A DNA stretch of 64,000 nt. Source: Cerina litoralis. GTDB lineage: Bacteria; Bacteroidota; Bacteroidia; Flavobacteriales; Flavobacteriaceae. Shown piece after piece: positions 17,468 through 26,357 of this stretch; the first letter of the stretch is position 1; the number at the start of each line of letters is the position of its first letter. A program made the position numbers and the translations under genes. The stretch is taken from NCBI GenBank assembly GCA_022008415.1, contig JAIRBC010000009.1:1-64000 (forward strand), given 5' to 3'. The notes under the pieces were generated by a model, which had not been told where the DNA came from, made no database searches, and saw only the letters and a list, made by a program, of their open reading frames with translations.

Positions 17468-18421
17468 TCAATTTTTACGTCCATAAGCGTCCACCCTGTA
17501 ATTTTCATCTTCCCCGGTTATCAGCTGTTGGTAGCTTTTATACCGGCTCCAGGCTATTTCATCCCTTTCCAAGGCCTCCTTTACGGCACATTGGGGCTCG
17601 TCTAGATGTAGGCAATTATTGAATTTACATTCCTCCTTAAGCTTAAAAAATTCCGGAAAATAATACCCTATTTCTTCCTTTTGCATATCAAAAATTCCAA
17701 AGCCTTTGATACCGGGGGTATCTATGATCCTGGCCCCGCTGCTCAAATCGAACATTTCGGCAAAGGTGGTCGTATGCATGCCTTGGGAATGCTGTTGGGA
17801 CAGTGCGGCGGTCTTTAACCCCAATCCGGGCTCTATAAAATTGATCAAGGTAGTCTTTCCGACTCCGGAGTGGCCAGAAAACATACTGGTTTTCCCCGAC
17901 ATCAGTTCCTTTACCTTGTCTACATTTTTCCCCGTAACCGCCGAAATCCCCAGACAGGTATACCCAACTTTTCTATATAATTCTGCCAAGTACCTTATTT
18001 CGGCCAACTCTTCATCATTATAGGTATCTATTTTGTTAAAGAGCAGGATCGCAGGAATCGCGTACGCTTCGGCCGTCACCAAAAAACGGTCTATGAAACT
18101 GGTAAATGTCACCGGGTTGTTCAAGGTAACCATTAAAAAGACCTGATCGAGGTTGGCGGCTATGATATGGGTCTGTTTAGAAAGGTTTACCGATTTTCTT
18201 ATGATATAGTTTTTCCTATCCTGGATCCCCGTAATGATGGCCAACGTCTCGTCCCCGACTTTTTCAAGTTCAAAATATACCCTATCCCCTACTGCTATAG
18301 GGTTTGTACTCCTTATACCTTGGATACGGAATTTACCTTTGATCCTACATTCGTAAAACCTTCCATCACCATCCTTTACAGTGTACCAACTCCCGGTAGA
18401 TTTATATACGGTTCCCTGCAT
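17468..18421 (-). CDS. rsgA: ribosome small subunit-dependent GTPase A
   Basis: Circularly permuted GTPase that acts in late maturation of the 30S subunit. I chose the start giving MQGTVYKSTGSWY; a longer frame to 18463 adds 14 residues with no family support. An OB-fold N-terminus is followed by the permuted G domain (NKID at about 121, then GHSGVGKTTL, then DTPGIKG) and a C-terminal zinc site CKFNNCLHLDEPQC. The 317-residue length is normal. First gene of the minus-strand run ending with aroA. Confidence 0.95.
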   Translation of the reverse strand: MQGTVYKSTGSWYTVKDGDGRFYECRIKGKFRIQGIRSTNPIAVGDRVYFELEKVGDETLAIITGIQDRKNYIIRKSVNLSKQTHIIAANLDQVFLMVTLNNPVTFTSFIDRFLVTAEAYAIPAILLFNKIDTYNDEELAEIRYLAELYRKVGYTCLGISAVTGKNVDKVKELMSGKTSMFSGHSGVGKTTLINFIEPGLGLKTAALSQQHSQGMHTTTFAEMFDLSSGARIIDTPGIKGFGIFDMQKEEIGYYFPEFFKLKEECKFNNCLHLDEPQCAVKEALERDEIAWSRYKSYQQLITGEDENYRVDAYGRKN

Positions 18422-18521
18422 GTGATGCACAGTTTTTAAATTAAAAACGATACAAAGAAACAATTTTCTTTTTTATCAAATTTGTCACTATATTGTATCA
18501 CACTTATTAACTTTTAACTAT

Positions 18522-19334
18522 ATGAAAACCACAAGACTATTCTGCACCCTACTTCTTACAATGGTTATTTCGGTTTCGTACGCACAAGAGACCATTACCA
18601 ATCAAAGTGTGATCCAAATGAAGGAGTTGGGCTTTGATGATGCTATGATCATGGATAAGATCAACACCTCTAATGTAAAATTCGATGCCTCGATCGATGC
18701 GCTCAGTAAATTGAAAGATGCCGGAGTATCTTCCGAAATCATTTCCCTGGTCATGCAAAAATCCAAACAAAACACAAAATCCAAGACCGGGATCTACTAT
18801 GTGGCCGATGACGGTAATTCAACGTTGATACAACCGACCGTTTTCTCAGGAACCAGCAATGACAACGCCGCCAACAGATTGGTCTCCGGTTTTATTCCTT
18901 CTGTAAAAAAAGCCAGATTGTCCGGCGCTAGATCAAACAATGTAATCAAGGACGGCAATCCCGAATTCACTTTTATATTTGACCCTTCCACTACGGAGGT
19001 AGACAACCTACAAACGGGCCAAGGCGGTTCTAATGGCGCTTTCGACTGGTGGTTCCGTACTGCCAGTTCTCCCAATGAATTTGTTTTAGCAAAACTGGAC
19101 GTCAATGAAAAACGAAACCTGAGGGAGGTAATTACAGGAAAAAGTAGCATCGTAAACGACAATCAGGGCATAGACCCAAAGTATGCCATTAATTTTGAAA
19201 TAGAAACCATCGAGGGCAACAAATTTAAGGTCACTCCAAAAGGATTAGAACCCGGTGAATATGCCTTTATATACCAAGGTGCCGTTCCGGCAGGAAGAAC
19301 CAATCAATCCGTCTTTGATTTTTCTATCCAATAA
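18522..19334 (+). CDS. secreted protein of unknown function
   Basis: 270 residues with a cleavable signal peptide (cleavage after SVSYAQ). The next 60 residues contain a helical repeat-like module (ITNQSVIQMKELGFDDAMIM, then LSKLKDAGVSSEIISLVM) seen in many uncharacterised Bacteroidota exported proteins. The remainder is beta-rich and ends in EPGEYAFIYQGAVPAG. The predicted location is periplasm or surface. It is divergent from rsgA and ends at a bidirectional terminator. I do not recognise a characterised homologue. Confidence 0.75.
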   Translation: MKTTRLFCTLLLTMVISVSYAQETITNQSVIQMKELGFDDAMIMDKINTSNVKFDASIDALSKLKDAGVSSEIISLVMQKSKQNTKSKTGIYYVADDGNSTLIQPTVFSGTSNDNAANRLVSGFIPSVKKARLSGARSNNVIKDGNPEFTFIFDPSTTEVDNLQTGQGGSNGAFDWWFRTASSPNEFVLAKLDVNEKRNLREVITGKSSIVNDNQGIDPKYAINFEIETIEGNKFKVTPKGLEPGEYAFIYQGAVPAGRTNQSVFDFSIQ

Positions 19335-19370
19335 AGTGGCTCTGGAAAATAGGTCTGAAATGAATCTGTA

Positions 19371-19400
19371 AAAAAACCCACCGAAATGGTGGTTTTTTTT
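19371..19400. terminator. bidirectional terminator
   Basis: A short stem (CCACC at 19378-19382 with GGTGG at 19388-19392, extended by A:T pairs past one bulged C) is flanked by an A run on the left and a T run on the right. It can therefore terminate both the plus-strand secreted-protein gene and the minus-strand aromatic operon. Confidence 0.8.
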
Positions 19401-19411
19401 ACATCAAAGGT

Positions 19412-20494
19412 TTAAGCGTTTACTATTTTCTCTTGATGATTGATAGATTCTTGGTGGATAGCCTTGAACAAACGCAACACAAACTCCTCGCTCAATCCCT
19501 TTGCCTCTCCTTCCAATATCATTTTTCCCAAAATAGTGTTCCATCGGTTGGTCTGCAGCACCGCAACATTCCTTTGCTTTTTCAACGCCCCTATCTGATC
19601 GGAAGTTTTCATCCTTTTGCCCAAAATATCGATCAGTTGGTTATCTATCATGTCGATCTGCGCCCGCAATTGGCTCAACTTATTGTTATAGTCCATCTCC
19701 TCATCGGTTACTTTCCTAATCTTAAGATCTTTCATAATCTGGATCAAGGAGGCCGGGGTCACCTGCTGGGCGGCATCGCTCCACGCTTGGTCCGGATCAT
19801 TGTGGGTCTCTACCATAAGCCCGTCAAAATTAAGGTCTAGAGCGGTCTGGCAGACATCAAAAATCATATCCCTCTTGCCCGTAATGTGCGAAGGGTCGTT
19901 AATGATTGGCAGATCGGGGAACTTACTTTGCAATTCCACGGCCATTTGCCATTCCGGAATATTTCTGTATTTGGTCTTTTCGTAGGTAGAAAAACCTCGA
20001 TGGATTACTCCCAAATTTTTAATATTGGCCGTATGCAACCGCTCCACAGCACCCAACCAAAGGGCCAAATCGGGATTTACCGGATTTTTCACCAAAACGA
20101 TCTTATCGGTTCCTTCCAGAGCATCCGCAATTTCCTGAACGATAAATGGGCTGACCGTAGATCGTGCCCCGATCCATAAAAGATCTACATCGTACTCCAA
20201 GGCCAAATCTACGTGCGCCCTATTGGCGACCTCCGTCGCGGTCTTAAGACCGGTTTCCTCCTTCACCTTTTGCAACCACTTTAGGCCTATGGCTCCCACA
20301 CCTTCGAACATTCCCGGTCGGGTTCTTGGTTTCCAAATGCCGGCACGGAAATAATTTACATCGGTATCTATTAAATCATGCGCAATTTTTAGCACCTGTT
20401 CCTCTGTTTCGGCGCTACAAGGCCCGGCGATTACCAATGGATGGTCCAATTTCATATCGTCCAACCATGTTCTCATTTGTTTTGAATTTTCCAT
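19412..20494 (-). CDS. bifunctional DAHP synthase / chorismate mutase (AroQ)
   Basis: Joins the first committed shikimate step (erythrose-4-phosphate plus PEP to DAHP) to the chorismate branch point. Residues 1 to about 260 form a type I-beta DAHP synthase barrel (VIAGPCSAETEEQV, FRAGIWKPRTRPG, NDPSHITGKRDM). Residues about 270-360 form an AroQ chorismate mutase (QLRAQIDMIDNQLIDILGKR). The fusion, DAHP synthase first, occurs in other Bacteroidota and lets prephenate feed back on the synthase. It is the last gene of the pheA operon, nine bases after tyrA, so it is under the Phe/Tyr attenuator at 23.5-23.6 kb. Confidence 0.95.
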   Translation of the reverse strand: MENSKQMRTWLDDMKLDHPLVIAGPCSAETEEQVLKIAHDLIDTDVNYFRAGIWKPRTRPGMFEGVGAIGLKWLQKVKEETGLKTATEVANRAHVDLALEYDVDLLWIGARSTVSPFIVQEIADALEGTDKIVLVKNPVNPDLALWLGAVERLHTANIKNLGVIHRGFSTYEKTKYRNIPEWQMAVELQSKFPDLPIINDPSHITGKRDMIFDVCQTALDLNFDGLMVETHNDPDQAWSDAAQQVTPASLIQIMKDLKIRKVTDEEMDYNNKLSQLRAQIDMIDNQLIDILGKRMKTSDQIGALKKQRNVAVLQTNRWNTILGKMILEGEAKGLSEEFVLRLFKAIHQESINHQEKIVNA

Positions 20495-20503
20495 GTTAAG
20501 TAT

Positions 20504-21367
20504 CTATTGTTTAATAAGTGGTATTATTCCTTTAAGTATTTCCCTAATTTTATTGGTGTTGTTCATTTCGTCATAGATGGCCCCGTATTCGTCGGCAATG
20601 AGCATCCGTTTAAATTCTTCCAGATTTTGGATATACTCCTCCAAGGTCTCCACCACGTTTTGTTTGTTCTGCTTAAAAATCGGCGTCCACATGGCAGGGG
20701 AACTCTTGGCCAAACGCACGGTACTTTCAAAACCACTGCCGGCCATATCAAAAATGTCCCTCTCGTTTCTTTCTTTATCTATAACCGTTTTACCCAACAT
20801 AAAAGAACTAATGTGCGATAAATGCGATACATAAGCGATGTGCCTATCATGGGCCTCCGGGTTCATATAACGGATCCTCATTCCCAATTGCTGAAAAAAC
20901 TCCAGCGCCCTTTCCTGTAACTTGAAGGCGGTTTTTTCCACTTCACAAATAATATTGGTCTTGCCTTGGAAGAGACCTTCAATAGCGGCCGAAGGCCCGG
21001 AATATTCCGTTCCCGCGATGGGATGGCACGCCAAAAAATTTCTTCTTTTGGGATGATCCTCCACCGTCTTGCATAGCAAAGACTTAGTGGAACCCGCATC
21101 GATTACAACGGCATCGTCCTTTACGGCATCCAAGATTTTGGGCAATTCTGCTACCAAGACATCTACTGGAATGGTAACGATAACCATATCTGCCTTTGGC
21201 AAATCGGAATAAGTTGATTTATTATCTATAATTCCCAGGGCCATGGCCTCTTTTAAATGGGCTGGGGATGTATCGATACCATAAATAGCAACTTCCGGCC
21301 GTAAACGCTTAATATCCTTGGCCATGGAGCCACCGATCAATCCGATTCCGATTACAAATAGGTTCAT
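20504..21367 (-). CDS. tyrA: prephenate dehydrogenase
   Basis: Oxidatively decarboxylates prephenate to 4-hydroxyphenylpyruvate with NAD(P). The 287-residue protein has an N-terminal Rossmann motif GIGLIGGSMA (7-16), the substrate segment CHPIAGTEYSGP (about 116-127) and a helical C-terminal domain. There is no ACT or mutase domain, so feedback is presumably applied elsewhere in the operon. Third gene of the aromatic operon, 76 bases after the aminotransferase. Confidence 0.95.
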   Translation of the reverse strand: MNLFVIGIGLIGGSMAKDIKRLRPEVAIYGIDTSPAHLKEAMALGIIDNKSTYSDLPKADMVIVTIPVDVLVAELPKILDAVKDDAVVIDAGSTKSLLCKTVEDHPKRRNFLACHPIAGTEYSGPSAAIEGLFQGKTNIICEVEKTAFKLQERALEFFQQLGMRIRYMNPEAHDRHIAYVSHLSHISSFMLGKTVIDKERNERDIFDMAGSGFESTVRLAKSSPAMWTPIFKQNKQNVVETLEEYIQNLEEFKRMLIADEYGAIYDEMNNTNKIREILKGIIPLIKQ

Positions 21368-21443
21368 TTTTTCTTGTGATAAAAGAGAAAAGACTATAGC
21401 ATAAAGACAAGGAGCCCCTTCTCTATTTTCTTTTCTCTATGTT

Positions 21444-22586
21444 CTATATTCTTCTTATAGCTTCCTTTATTCGATCTTCCGTCACACATAACGAAAATCG
21501 GATATATCCTTCCCCGTTGCTGCCAAAAATAGTCCCCGGAGCTATAAAGATATGCTTGTCGTATAAAACACTGTTTACGAACTCTTCCGAGGACGGGCTG
21601 CCATCTGGCAATTTGGCCCAAACGAACATCCCCGCTGAATCACTGTCATAGGTACAGTCTAATTTATCGATCAACCGAAACATTAAATCCCGTCTCTTGG
21701 CGTACAATTTATTTAGCTGGGCAAACCAATCCGCACTACTTTTCAACGCGGTTATGGCACCTTTCTGAATTCCATAAAACATCCCCGAATCCATATTGCT
21801 CTTCACCTTTAATACAGCATTGATATGATCCACGCCTCCCATCACCATGCCGACGCGCCAACCAGCCATATTAAAGGTCTTGCTCAACGAATTGAGTTCC
21901 AGGGCCACTTCCTTGGCCCCTTTCATTCCCAAAATGCTTATAGGGTTGTCGTTTAACACAAAACTATAAGGATTGTCGTTGATCAGTAGTATATTTTTCT
22001 CTTTTGCAAAATTGACCAGAGCCTGCAAATCCTTGTTGTCTGCGGTCGCCCCCGTTGGCATATGGGGATAACCGATCCACATTAACTTTACCCGGGAAAG
22101 ATCTTGGTTCTCTAAGTCTTCCAAATCGGGAAACCAGTTGTTCCGGGCCGTTAAGTCATAATATTTGGGAATTGCACCCACCAAATTGGTCACCGAGGAG
22201 TAGGTTGGATAACCAGGATTGGGAATGAGTACTTTGTCCCCGGGATTTAAAAATGCCAAACTAATGTGCATAATTCCTTCTTTGGAACCCATCAAAGGTA
22301 AAATTTCCCGTGCCGGATCTAGAACAACCCCAAATTTGGAACTATAAAAGTCCGATATTCCTTGTCTAAACTCTGGCAACCCTTGGTAACTTTGATATTG
22401 ATGTGCCCCAATATCGGTTACGGAATTTTTTAACGCTTGCAAAACCGTATCGGAAGGTGCAAGATCGGGGCTGCCTATTCCCATATTGATGACAGGCTTA
22501 CCCTGGGCCACAAGTTCCCTAACTTCCCTCAATTTTTTGGAGAAATAGTATTCCTCCACGGACTGTAATCTATCTGCGATAATCAT
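21444..22586 (-). CDS. PLP-dependent aminotransferase (probable aromatic)
   Basis: 380-residue class I/II fold-type I aminotransferase. Key features are SLSKTFNMAGWRVG with the PLP lysine (about 233), NPGYPTY (about 123) and the C-terminal RFSLCVTED arginine that binds the substrate carboxylate. Its start overlaps pheA's stop by four bases and tyrA follows, so the likely job is to transaminate phenylpyruvate and 4-hydroxyphenylpyruvate to Phe and Tyr. Homologues are often annotated broadly, so specificity rests on context. Confidence 0.9.
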   Translation of the reverse strand: MIIADRLQSVEEYYFSKKLREVRELVAQGKPVINMGIGSPDLAPSDTVLQALKNSVTDIGAHQYQSYQGLPEFRQGISDFYSSKFGVVLDPAREILPLMGSKEGIMHISLAFLNPGDKVLIPNPGYPTYSSVTNLVGAIPKYYDLTARNNWFPDLEDLENQDLSRVKLMWIGYPHMPTGATADNKDLQALVNFAKEKNILLINDNPYSFVLNDNPISILGMKGAKEVALELNSLSKTFNMAGWRVGMVMGGVDHINAVLKVKSNMDSGMFYGIQKGAITALKSSADWFAQLNKLYAKRRDLMFRLIDKLDCTYDSDSAGMFVWAKLPDGSPSSEEFVNSVLYDKHIFIAPGTIFGSNGEGYIRFSLCVTEDRIKEAIRRI

Positions 22587-23413
22587 AATGTCCTTGCATT
22601 TTTATATTCTCCCAACACTTTAAATTCCTCGGCCATAATCTCCAAAAGGGATTTTGCCTTGGTATAATGCTTGTATTTTTCAAAGGTGACATCCACGAAA
22701 AAAGCATACTTCCAAGGCGTTTCTATGACGGGTAACGACTGTATCTTGGTGAGGTTTAGATTGCAATCGCTCATCACGTTGAGTACCGTTGCCAAGCTGC
22801 CTCTTTTGTGATCTAGCACAAATCGCACAGAGGCCTTGTTTATTTCCTCCTCCGGCCAAATTTTATTCTTTGTCTTCACGACAATAAACCGGGTAGAATT
22901 AATTTTGATGGTCTGAATCCCAGCAGCGATGATCTCTAAGCCATAAAGTTCGGCGGCAACTTTTGGGGCAATGGCCGCTATATTGGTCAATTGGTTCTCC
23001 TGGATCCGTTTGGCGGTTTCTGCGGTATCTACATCTTCTACCAACTTGATGTGCCTATGATCCCTAAAAAACTCCTTGCACTGCAAAAGAGCCATGGGAT
23101 GTGAATGGACCTCTTTAATATCCTCAAGTTTTTGACCCCTCAATACCATTAAATTATGGTAAATGTTCAGGTACTTCTCCCCTATAATATTAAGGTTGTT
23201 GTGAAAAACAAGGGCATAATTTGGAATGATGGATCCCGCAATGGAATTCTCTATCGCCATAATTCCCTGATCAGCGGTCTTATCCAGTAATTTATCTACC
23301 AATGCATCAAAGGACATACACTCTACCAAATCGATATCGTTTCCGTAATAATCCATAGCCACTTGGTGGTGGTTGGAACCCTTGGTACCCTGTATTGCGA
23401 TCTTTAACGCCAT
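22583..23413 (-). CDS. pheA: prephenate dehydratase
   Basis: Converts prephenate to phenylpyruvate. The 276-residue monofunctional protein has a dehydratase domain (1-180) with the catalytic NSTRF motif (about 168) and a C-terminal ACT domain (about 190-270) beginning FVLDHKRGSLATVL, the Phe-binding allosteric site. It is the first structural gene of the aromatic operon and is preceded by a leader peptide and attenuator, so both Phe feedback and attenuation should act on it. Confidence 0.95.
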   Translation of the reverse strand: MALKIAIQGTKGSNHHQVAMDYYGNDIDLVECMSFDALVDKLLDKTADQGIMAIENSIAGSIIPNYALVFHNNLNIIGEKYLNIYHNLMVLRGQKLEDIKEVHSHPMALLQCKEFFRDHRHIKLVEDVDTAETAKRIQENQLTNIAAIAPKVAAELYGLEIIAAGIQTIKINSTRFIVVKTKNKIWPEEEINKASVRFVLDHKRGSLATVLNVMSDCNLNLTKIQSLPVIETPWKYAFFVDVTFEKYKHYTKAKSLLEIMAEEFKVLGEYKNARTL

Positions 23414-23496
23414 CTGTTATGCACTTACTCCCCTTCGCTTTAACTTGGCTAAGCAAACCCGGAAGAACGTTTAAATTAAATCCTTAACATATATTC

Positions 23497-23526
23497 AAAA
23501 AAAAAGTCCCGGTTTTCACGGGACTT
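23497..23526 (-). terminator. attenuator terminator of the pheA operon
   Basis: Read on the minus strand, AAGTCCCG and CGGGACTT make an 8-bp perfect stem with a 7-base loop, followed by nine U residues. It lies 84 bases before the pheA start and 27 bases after the leader-peptide stop, where an attenuator should be. Confidence 0.88.
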
Positions 23527-23552
23527 CTCTTAAACTATATTCTTAAAATATA

Positions 23553-23624
23553 CTAAAACAGTCCCTTACCTCCCTTAAAAAAGAAGTAAAAATAAAAACC
23601 GTTCCAGAAATATTGCTCAGTCAT
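23553..23624 (-). CDS. Phe/Tyr-rich leader peptide of the pheA operon (23 codons)
   Basis: Short ORF too small for ordinary gene calling. It begins MTEQYFWNGF, residues 11-16 are YFYFFF, and it ends with a Gly/Lys-rich stretch and a final Phe before TAG. In 23 codons there are seven Phe, three Tyr and one Trp, with six consecutive aromatic codons. Its stop lies just upstream of the antiterminator/terminator pair. The composition exactly matches the products of the downstream operon, which is the strongest argument that it is a regulatory leader rather than a chance frame. Confidence 0.85.
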   Translation of the reverse strand: MTEQYFWNGFYFYFFFKGGKGLF

Positions 23625-23626
23625 TT

Positions 23627-23872
23627 TCTATAAAATCTCGGCTAAGGTAATTATTAAATTTATAAAACAAATAGGAAGGTGTTATTTTTTTATTTTTTTT
23701 GAACAATAATCACAATTTAGGTGAGTATTTTGTTATTTATGCGGGGTACACCGATTTCCCCATTCCCGATAATTGTCCGGTAGGGGAAGGCGTACTATTG
23801 GGAGGATAGCATTAAAACAGGCTCTTGACTACCTCAAAATTAATTTATCTTCACCCAAGCACACAATTTGTT
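23627..23872. other. divergent intergenic region pheA leader / gldA
   Basis: AT-rich promoter-containing DNA between the pheA leader and gldA. It should contain the pheA operon promoter, but I cannot place a clear TAnnTTTG on the minus strand. TCCCGATAATT near 23764-23774 also occurs near 26314 and resembles a small dispersed palindrome. No ORF of interest. Confidence 0.4.
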
Positions 23873-23880
23873 TATTTTTG
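23873..23880 (+). promoter_or_regulatory. -7 promoter element of gldA
   Basis: TATTTTTG matches the Bacteroidota -7 consensus TAnnTTTG and ends 16 bases before the gldA ATG. No convincing -33 TTG is at the ideal spacing. Confidence 0.45.
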
Positions 23881-23896
23881 ACAAAACTTTTGTTAC

Positions 23897-24808
23897 ATGT
23901 CCATAGTTGTGAGGAACATCACCAAGCTTTTTGGAAATCAGAAAGCCTTGAACAACGTTTCCTTTGAAATAAAGAAAGGGGAAATTGTTGGTTTTCTTGG
24001 CCCTAACGGGGCAGGAAAATCGACCTTGATGAAAATACTGACCACTTCTATCCAGGCCGACGCAGGGGAAGCCGAGATAAATGGGTTTAACGTAAGGTCC
24101 GATAAAAAGAACGTACAGAAAAGCGTTGGATATCTACCGGAACACAATCCACTGTACCTGGATATGTACGTAAGGGAGTATCTGGCCTTCAACGCAGAGG
24201 TGTATCGCACGGACAAGATGCGGATTGGCCAGGTAATCGATCAAACGGGACTTACCCCGGAAGTTCAAAAAAAGATCGGGCAACTGTCCAAGGGCTACCG
24301 ACAGCGGGTGGGATTGGCAGCGGCCCTACTGCACGCCCCGGAGGTGTTAATATTGGACGAGCCCACCACGGGCCTGGATCCCAACCAGTTGTTGGAAATA
24401 CGAAAACTAATCCAACAAATTGGCAAGGAAAAAACCATTTTACTTTCAACCCACATTATGAAAGAAGTAGAGGCGGTTTGCGACAGGGTCCTTATTATTG
24501 ATAAGGGGGTTTTGGTAGCCGACAAGAAATTGGAGGAACTAAGGGAAATGACCGAGCAGATTATAGAGGTGGAGTTCGATTACCGGGTAGAGGAAGTCGT
24601 ACTAGAGAAACTTCCCCATGTTGTACAGGTAAAAAATATTGTCGGATTTGTTTATGAAATCACCTTCGATACCGCCAAGGATATGAGGTCTGCACTGTTT
24701 GATTTTGCCCATGATAACGAATTAAAGACCCTACAGTTGAGCCGAAAAAACAAAAATTTGGAGAGCTTGTTTACGGAGATAACAGGGAAAAAAGAATACA
24801 GAGAATAG
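23897..24808 (+). CDS. gldA: gliding motility ABC transporter ATPase GldA
   Basis: ATP-binding subunit of the ABC transporter implicated in flavobacterial gliding (GldA with GldF and GldG). The 303-residue protein has Walker A GPNGAGKST (about 36-44), signature LSKGYRQRVGLA (about 134-145), Walker B VLILDEPTTGLDP (about 153-165) and a switch His in LLSTHIMKE. The C-terminal 80 residues are the GldA-type extension. GldF and GldG are not next to it, which is usual in flavobacteria. Confidence 0.92.
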   Translation: MSIVVRNITKLFGNQKALNNVSFEIKKGEIVGFLGPNGAGKSTLMKILTTSIQADAGEAEINGFNVRSDKKNVQKSVGYLPEHNPLYLDMYVREYLAFNAEVYRTDKMRIGQVIDQTGLTPEVQKKIGQLSKGYRQRVGLAAALLHAPEVLILDEPTTGLDPNQLLEIRKLIQQIGKEKTILLSTHIMKEVEAVCDRVLIIDKGVLVADKKLEELREMTEQIIEVEFDYRVEEVVLEKLPHVVQVKNIVGFVYEITFDTAKDMRSALFDFAHDNELKTLQLSRKNKNLESLFTEITGKKEYRE

Positions 24809-24834
24809 AAAGAAGACTGTAGAATTCGCGCACT

Positions 24835-25302
24835 TCAAAACTTTAGTGCCAAACCCACCCCGTTTTCATTGCTTGTGGGAACCAGATGAAACGACACTTT
24901 CTTGCCTAAACTATCGTTGTACTCCAAAATGGCCTTCTTTTTATTTTTAGAGGCCGAATAGTAAATTATTGAACCTATAAGCCCTGTACCCGCAAAGGCA
25001 ACAAGCGGTGCCGTAACCGGCTTATCGTCCATTTCGTTGACGACAAACCATATGGCAGACCCCAGATTGACAGTGCCTACAGCAAGGGTGGCCAACATTT
25101 GTTTCTTGGATTTTTGCCAGTATATTTCGGCATCCTGGTTTTGCGTCATTATTTCGTTAATCTCCTTCCAACTGAGTTTTTCTTTGTCCTGATAAAACTC
25201 GGTGCCCCAAAAACCCGAAAAAGACGTAATCTCCTGCGCCGCAAGACCACTTGTAAAAAGGATAAGCGCGCCCGTTACTACAAAAGTTTTCATTATTTGC
25301 AT
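24835..25302 (-). CDS. membrane-associated protein of unknown function
   Basis: 155 residues with a signal peptide (cleavage after GLAAQ) and two later hydrophobic segments: ATLAVGTVNLGSAIWFVV (about 70-88) and APLVAFAGTGLIGSIIYY (about 98-115). The C-terminus VGLALKF looks like an outer-membrane-type ending but the protein is too short for a barrel. The second in-frame ATG, three codons in, may be the real start. No recognised family. It is convergent with gldA. Confidence 0.65.
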   Translation of the reverse strand: MQIMKTFVVTGALILFTSGLAAQEITSFSGFWGTEFYQDKEKLSWKEINEIMTQNQDAEIYWQKSKKQMLATLAVGTVNLGSAIWFVVNEMDDKPVTAPLVAFAGTGLIGSIIYYSASKNKKKAILEYNDSLGKKVSFHLVPTSNENGVGLALKF

Positions 25303-25463
25303 GACAAAACGATTTACATTTTTATAAAGTTAACCATTTCAGGATGAAATATTGACTGTAAAAATTTAATTTTTAGCACAGGTACCTAGAGCCCTAGTAA
25401 CATAATTGAGTTAAGGTAGCTTGCAAATTGAAGGTAACAAAGTTGGGATAGTGGTTATAAATT

Positions 25464-26279
25464 TTATTCACTATAGATCAACCTACCCTTATATAACTCC
25501 TCTACCTCCACTTGGACAGGATGGCCGAAACTGAGGACATCCCCCGTGCCCCTGATCACACCTTTTAAGGATTGCACGGGATAAACAAGCATATCATTGG
25601 TACCACGGTGGTTAAATCTGATGTTTTGCGCCGTTAAATCCCGCGCTTCCACGCGGGAGTCCCCGGCCGCCAAGGTAACGGTAAAATTAATCGTCTTTCC
25701 CGTAAGGTGAAAGTAGGCAATACCGTTTGAAACAATGCTTAGGTTCTGACAGTCCAAGTCCAAATGAAACTCACCACTGGTATTGTCCGCTTCCGGATCG
25801 TTAAAACGTTCCGACAAAAGAGAGAGTGAAGGATAGGCCAGAATTCCATCACTGGTAATCGGAAATCCGGTACTGCTCCTAATCTCAGTAAGATCGGGAG
25901 CCGTAATATAGATGGTTGTAAGTCCGTATTTACGCGTAAAATTGCAGTAGTTAGTATCCCTCAACAATAAACGGCCGTCCTCTACGGTGGCGGAAACCTC
26001 GTTGCGCAAATATGATCCGGTCTCTATTTCGACCTTTTGTTCCTGTCCTTGCTGTACGATTAAAGATACATTGTTAAACGCTGTTATTTTTGTAAATGGA
26101 GCCACTTCGACTTCCCACTTGACCAAATTTCCAGCATTTTGGAAGCAATCGGGCACATTGTCCCCATTGCAGGCCAATAGCAGAGACGCCAACACAACAA
26201 AAGTTATCGCGCTTGCGAATCGGGTAAAACCCAATTCCCAATTCCCCAATCTTAAATTTATGTCCCTCTTGTTTATCAT
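25464..26279 (-). CDS. head-GIN domain lipoprotein
   Basis: 271 residues with a lipobox (LLLAC, about 33-37) and a putative auto-transporter adhesin head-GIN domain (DUF2807 type): [24 protein letters not shown] followed by repeated beta strands with alternating Asn/Gly turns. Such proteins form right-handed beta-helix-like structures at the cell surface; function is not established. It is followed (upstream on the map) by intergenic low-complexity sequence and lies in the same direction as the acyloxyacyl-hydrolase-like gene. Confidence 0.8.
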   Translation of the reverse strand: MINKRDINLRLGNWELGFTRFASAITFVVLASLLLACNGDNVPDCFQNAGNLVKWEVEVAPFTKITAFNNVSLIVQQGQEQKVEIETGSYLRNEVSATVEDGRLLLRDTNYCNFTRKYGLTTIYITAPDLTEIRSSTGFPITSDGILAYPSLSLLSERFNDPEADNTSGEFHLDLDCQNLSIVSNGIAYFHLTGKTINFTVTLAAGDSRVEARDLTAQNIRFNHRGTNDMLVYPVQSLKGVIRGTGDVLSFGHPVQVEVEELYKGRLIYSE

Positions 26280-26357
26280 TGGTCTTACCTGCTATCTAGT
26301 ATCTCGAGCTTGTCCCGATAATTATGGGGATTGAGCTTGATGTTTGTATTTGTATTT

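Larger units (their letters stand above)
23497..23630 (-). promoter_or_regulatory. Phe/Tyr transcription attenuator upstream of pheA
   Basis: A leader peptide full of Phe and Tyr codons is followed by two mutually exclusive hairpins. GGGACT, within the last leader codons (23560-23565 region), can pair with AGTCCC, the 5' arm of the terminator, forming an antiterminator that encloses a small TATATT/AATATA hairpin. A ribosome stalled at the Phe/Tyr run would leave GGGACT free and allow read-through; one that reaches the stop codon would cover it and allow termination. This is the classical attenuation logic applied to pheA, the aminotransferase, tyrA and DAHP synthase/mutase. Confidence 0.82.

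Noticed and set aside
18422..18463. Upstream extension of RsgA
   Set aside because: The 14 extra residues are hydrophobic and unmatched; MQGTVYKSTGSWY is the family start.
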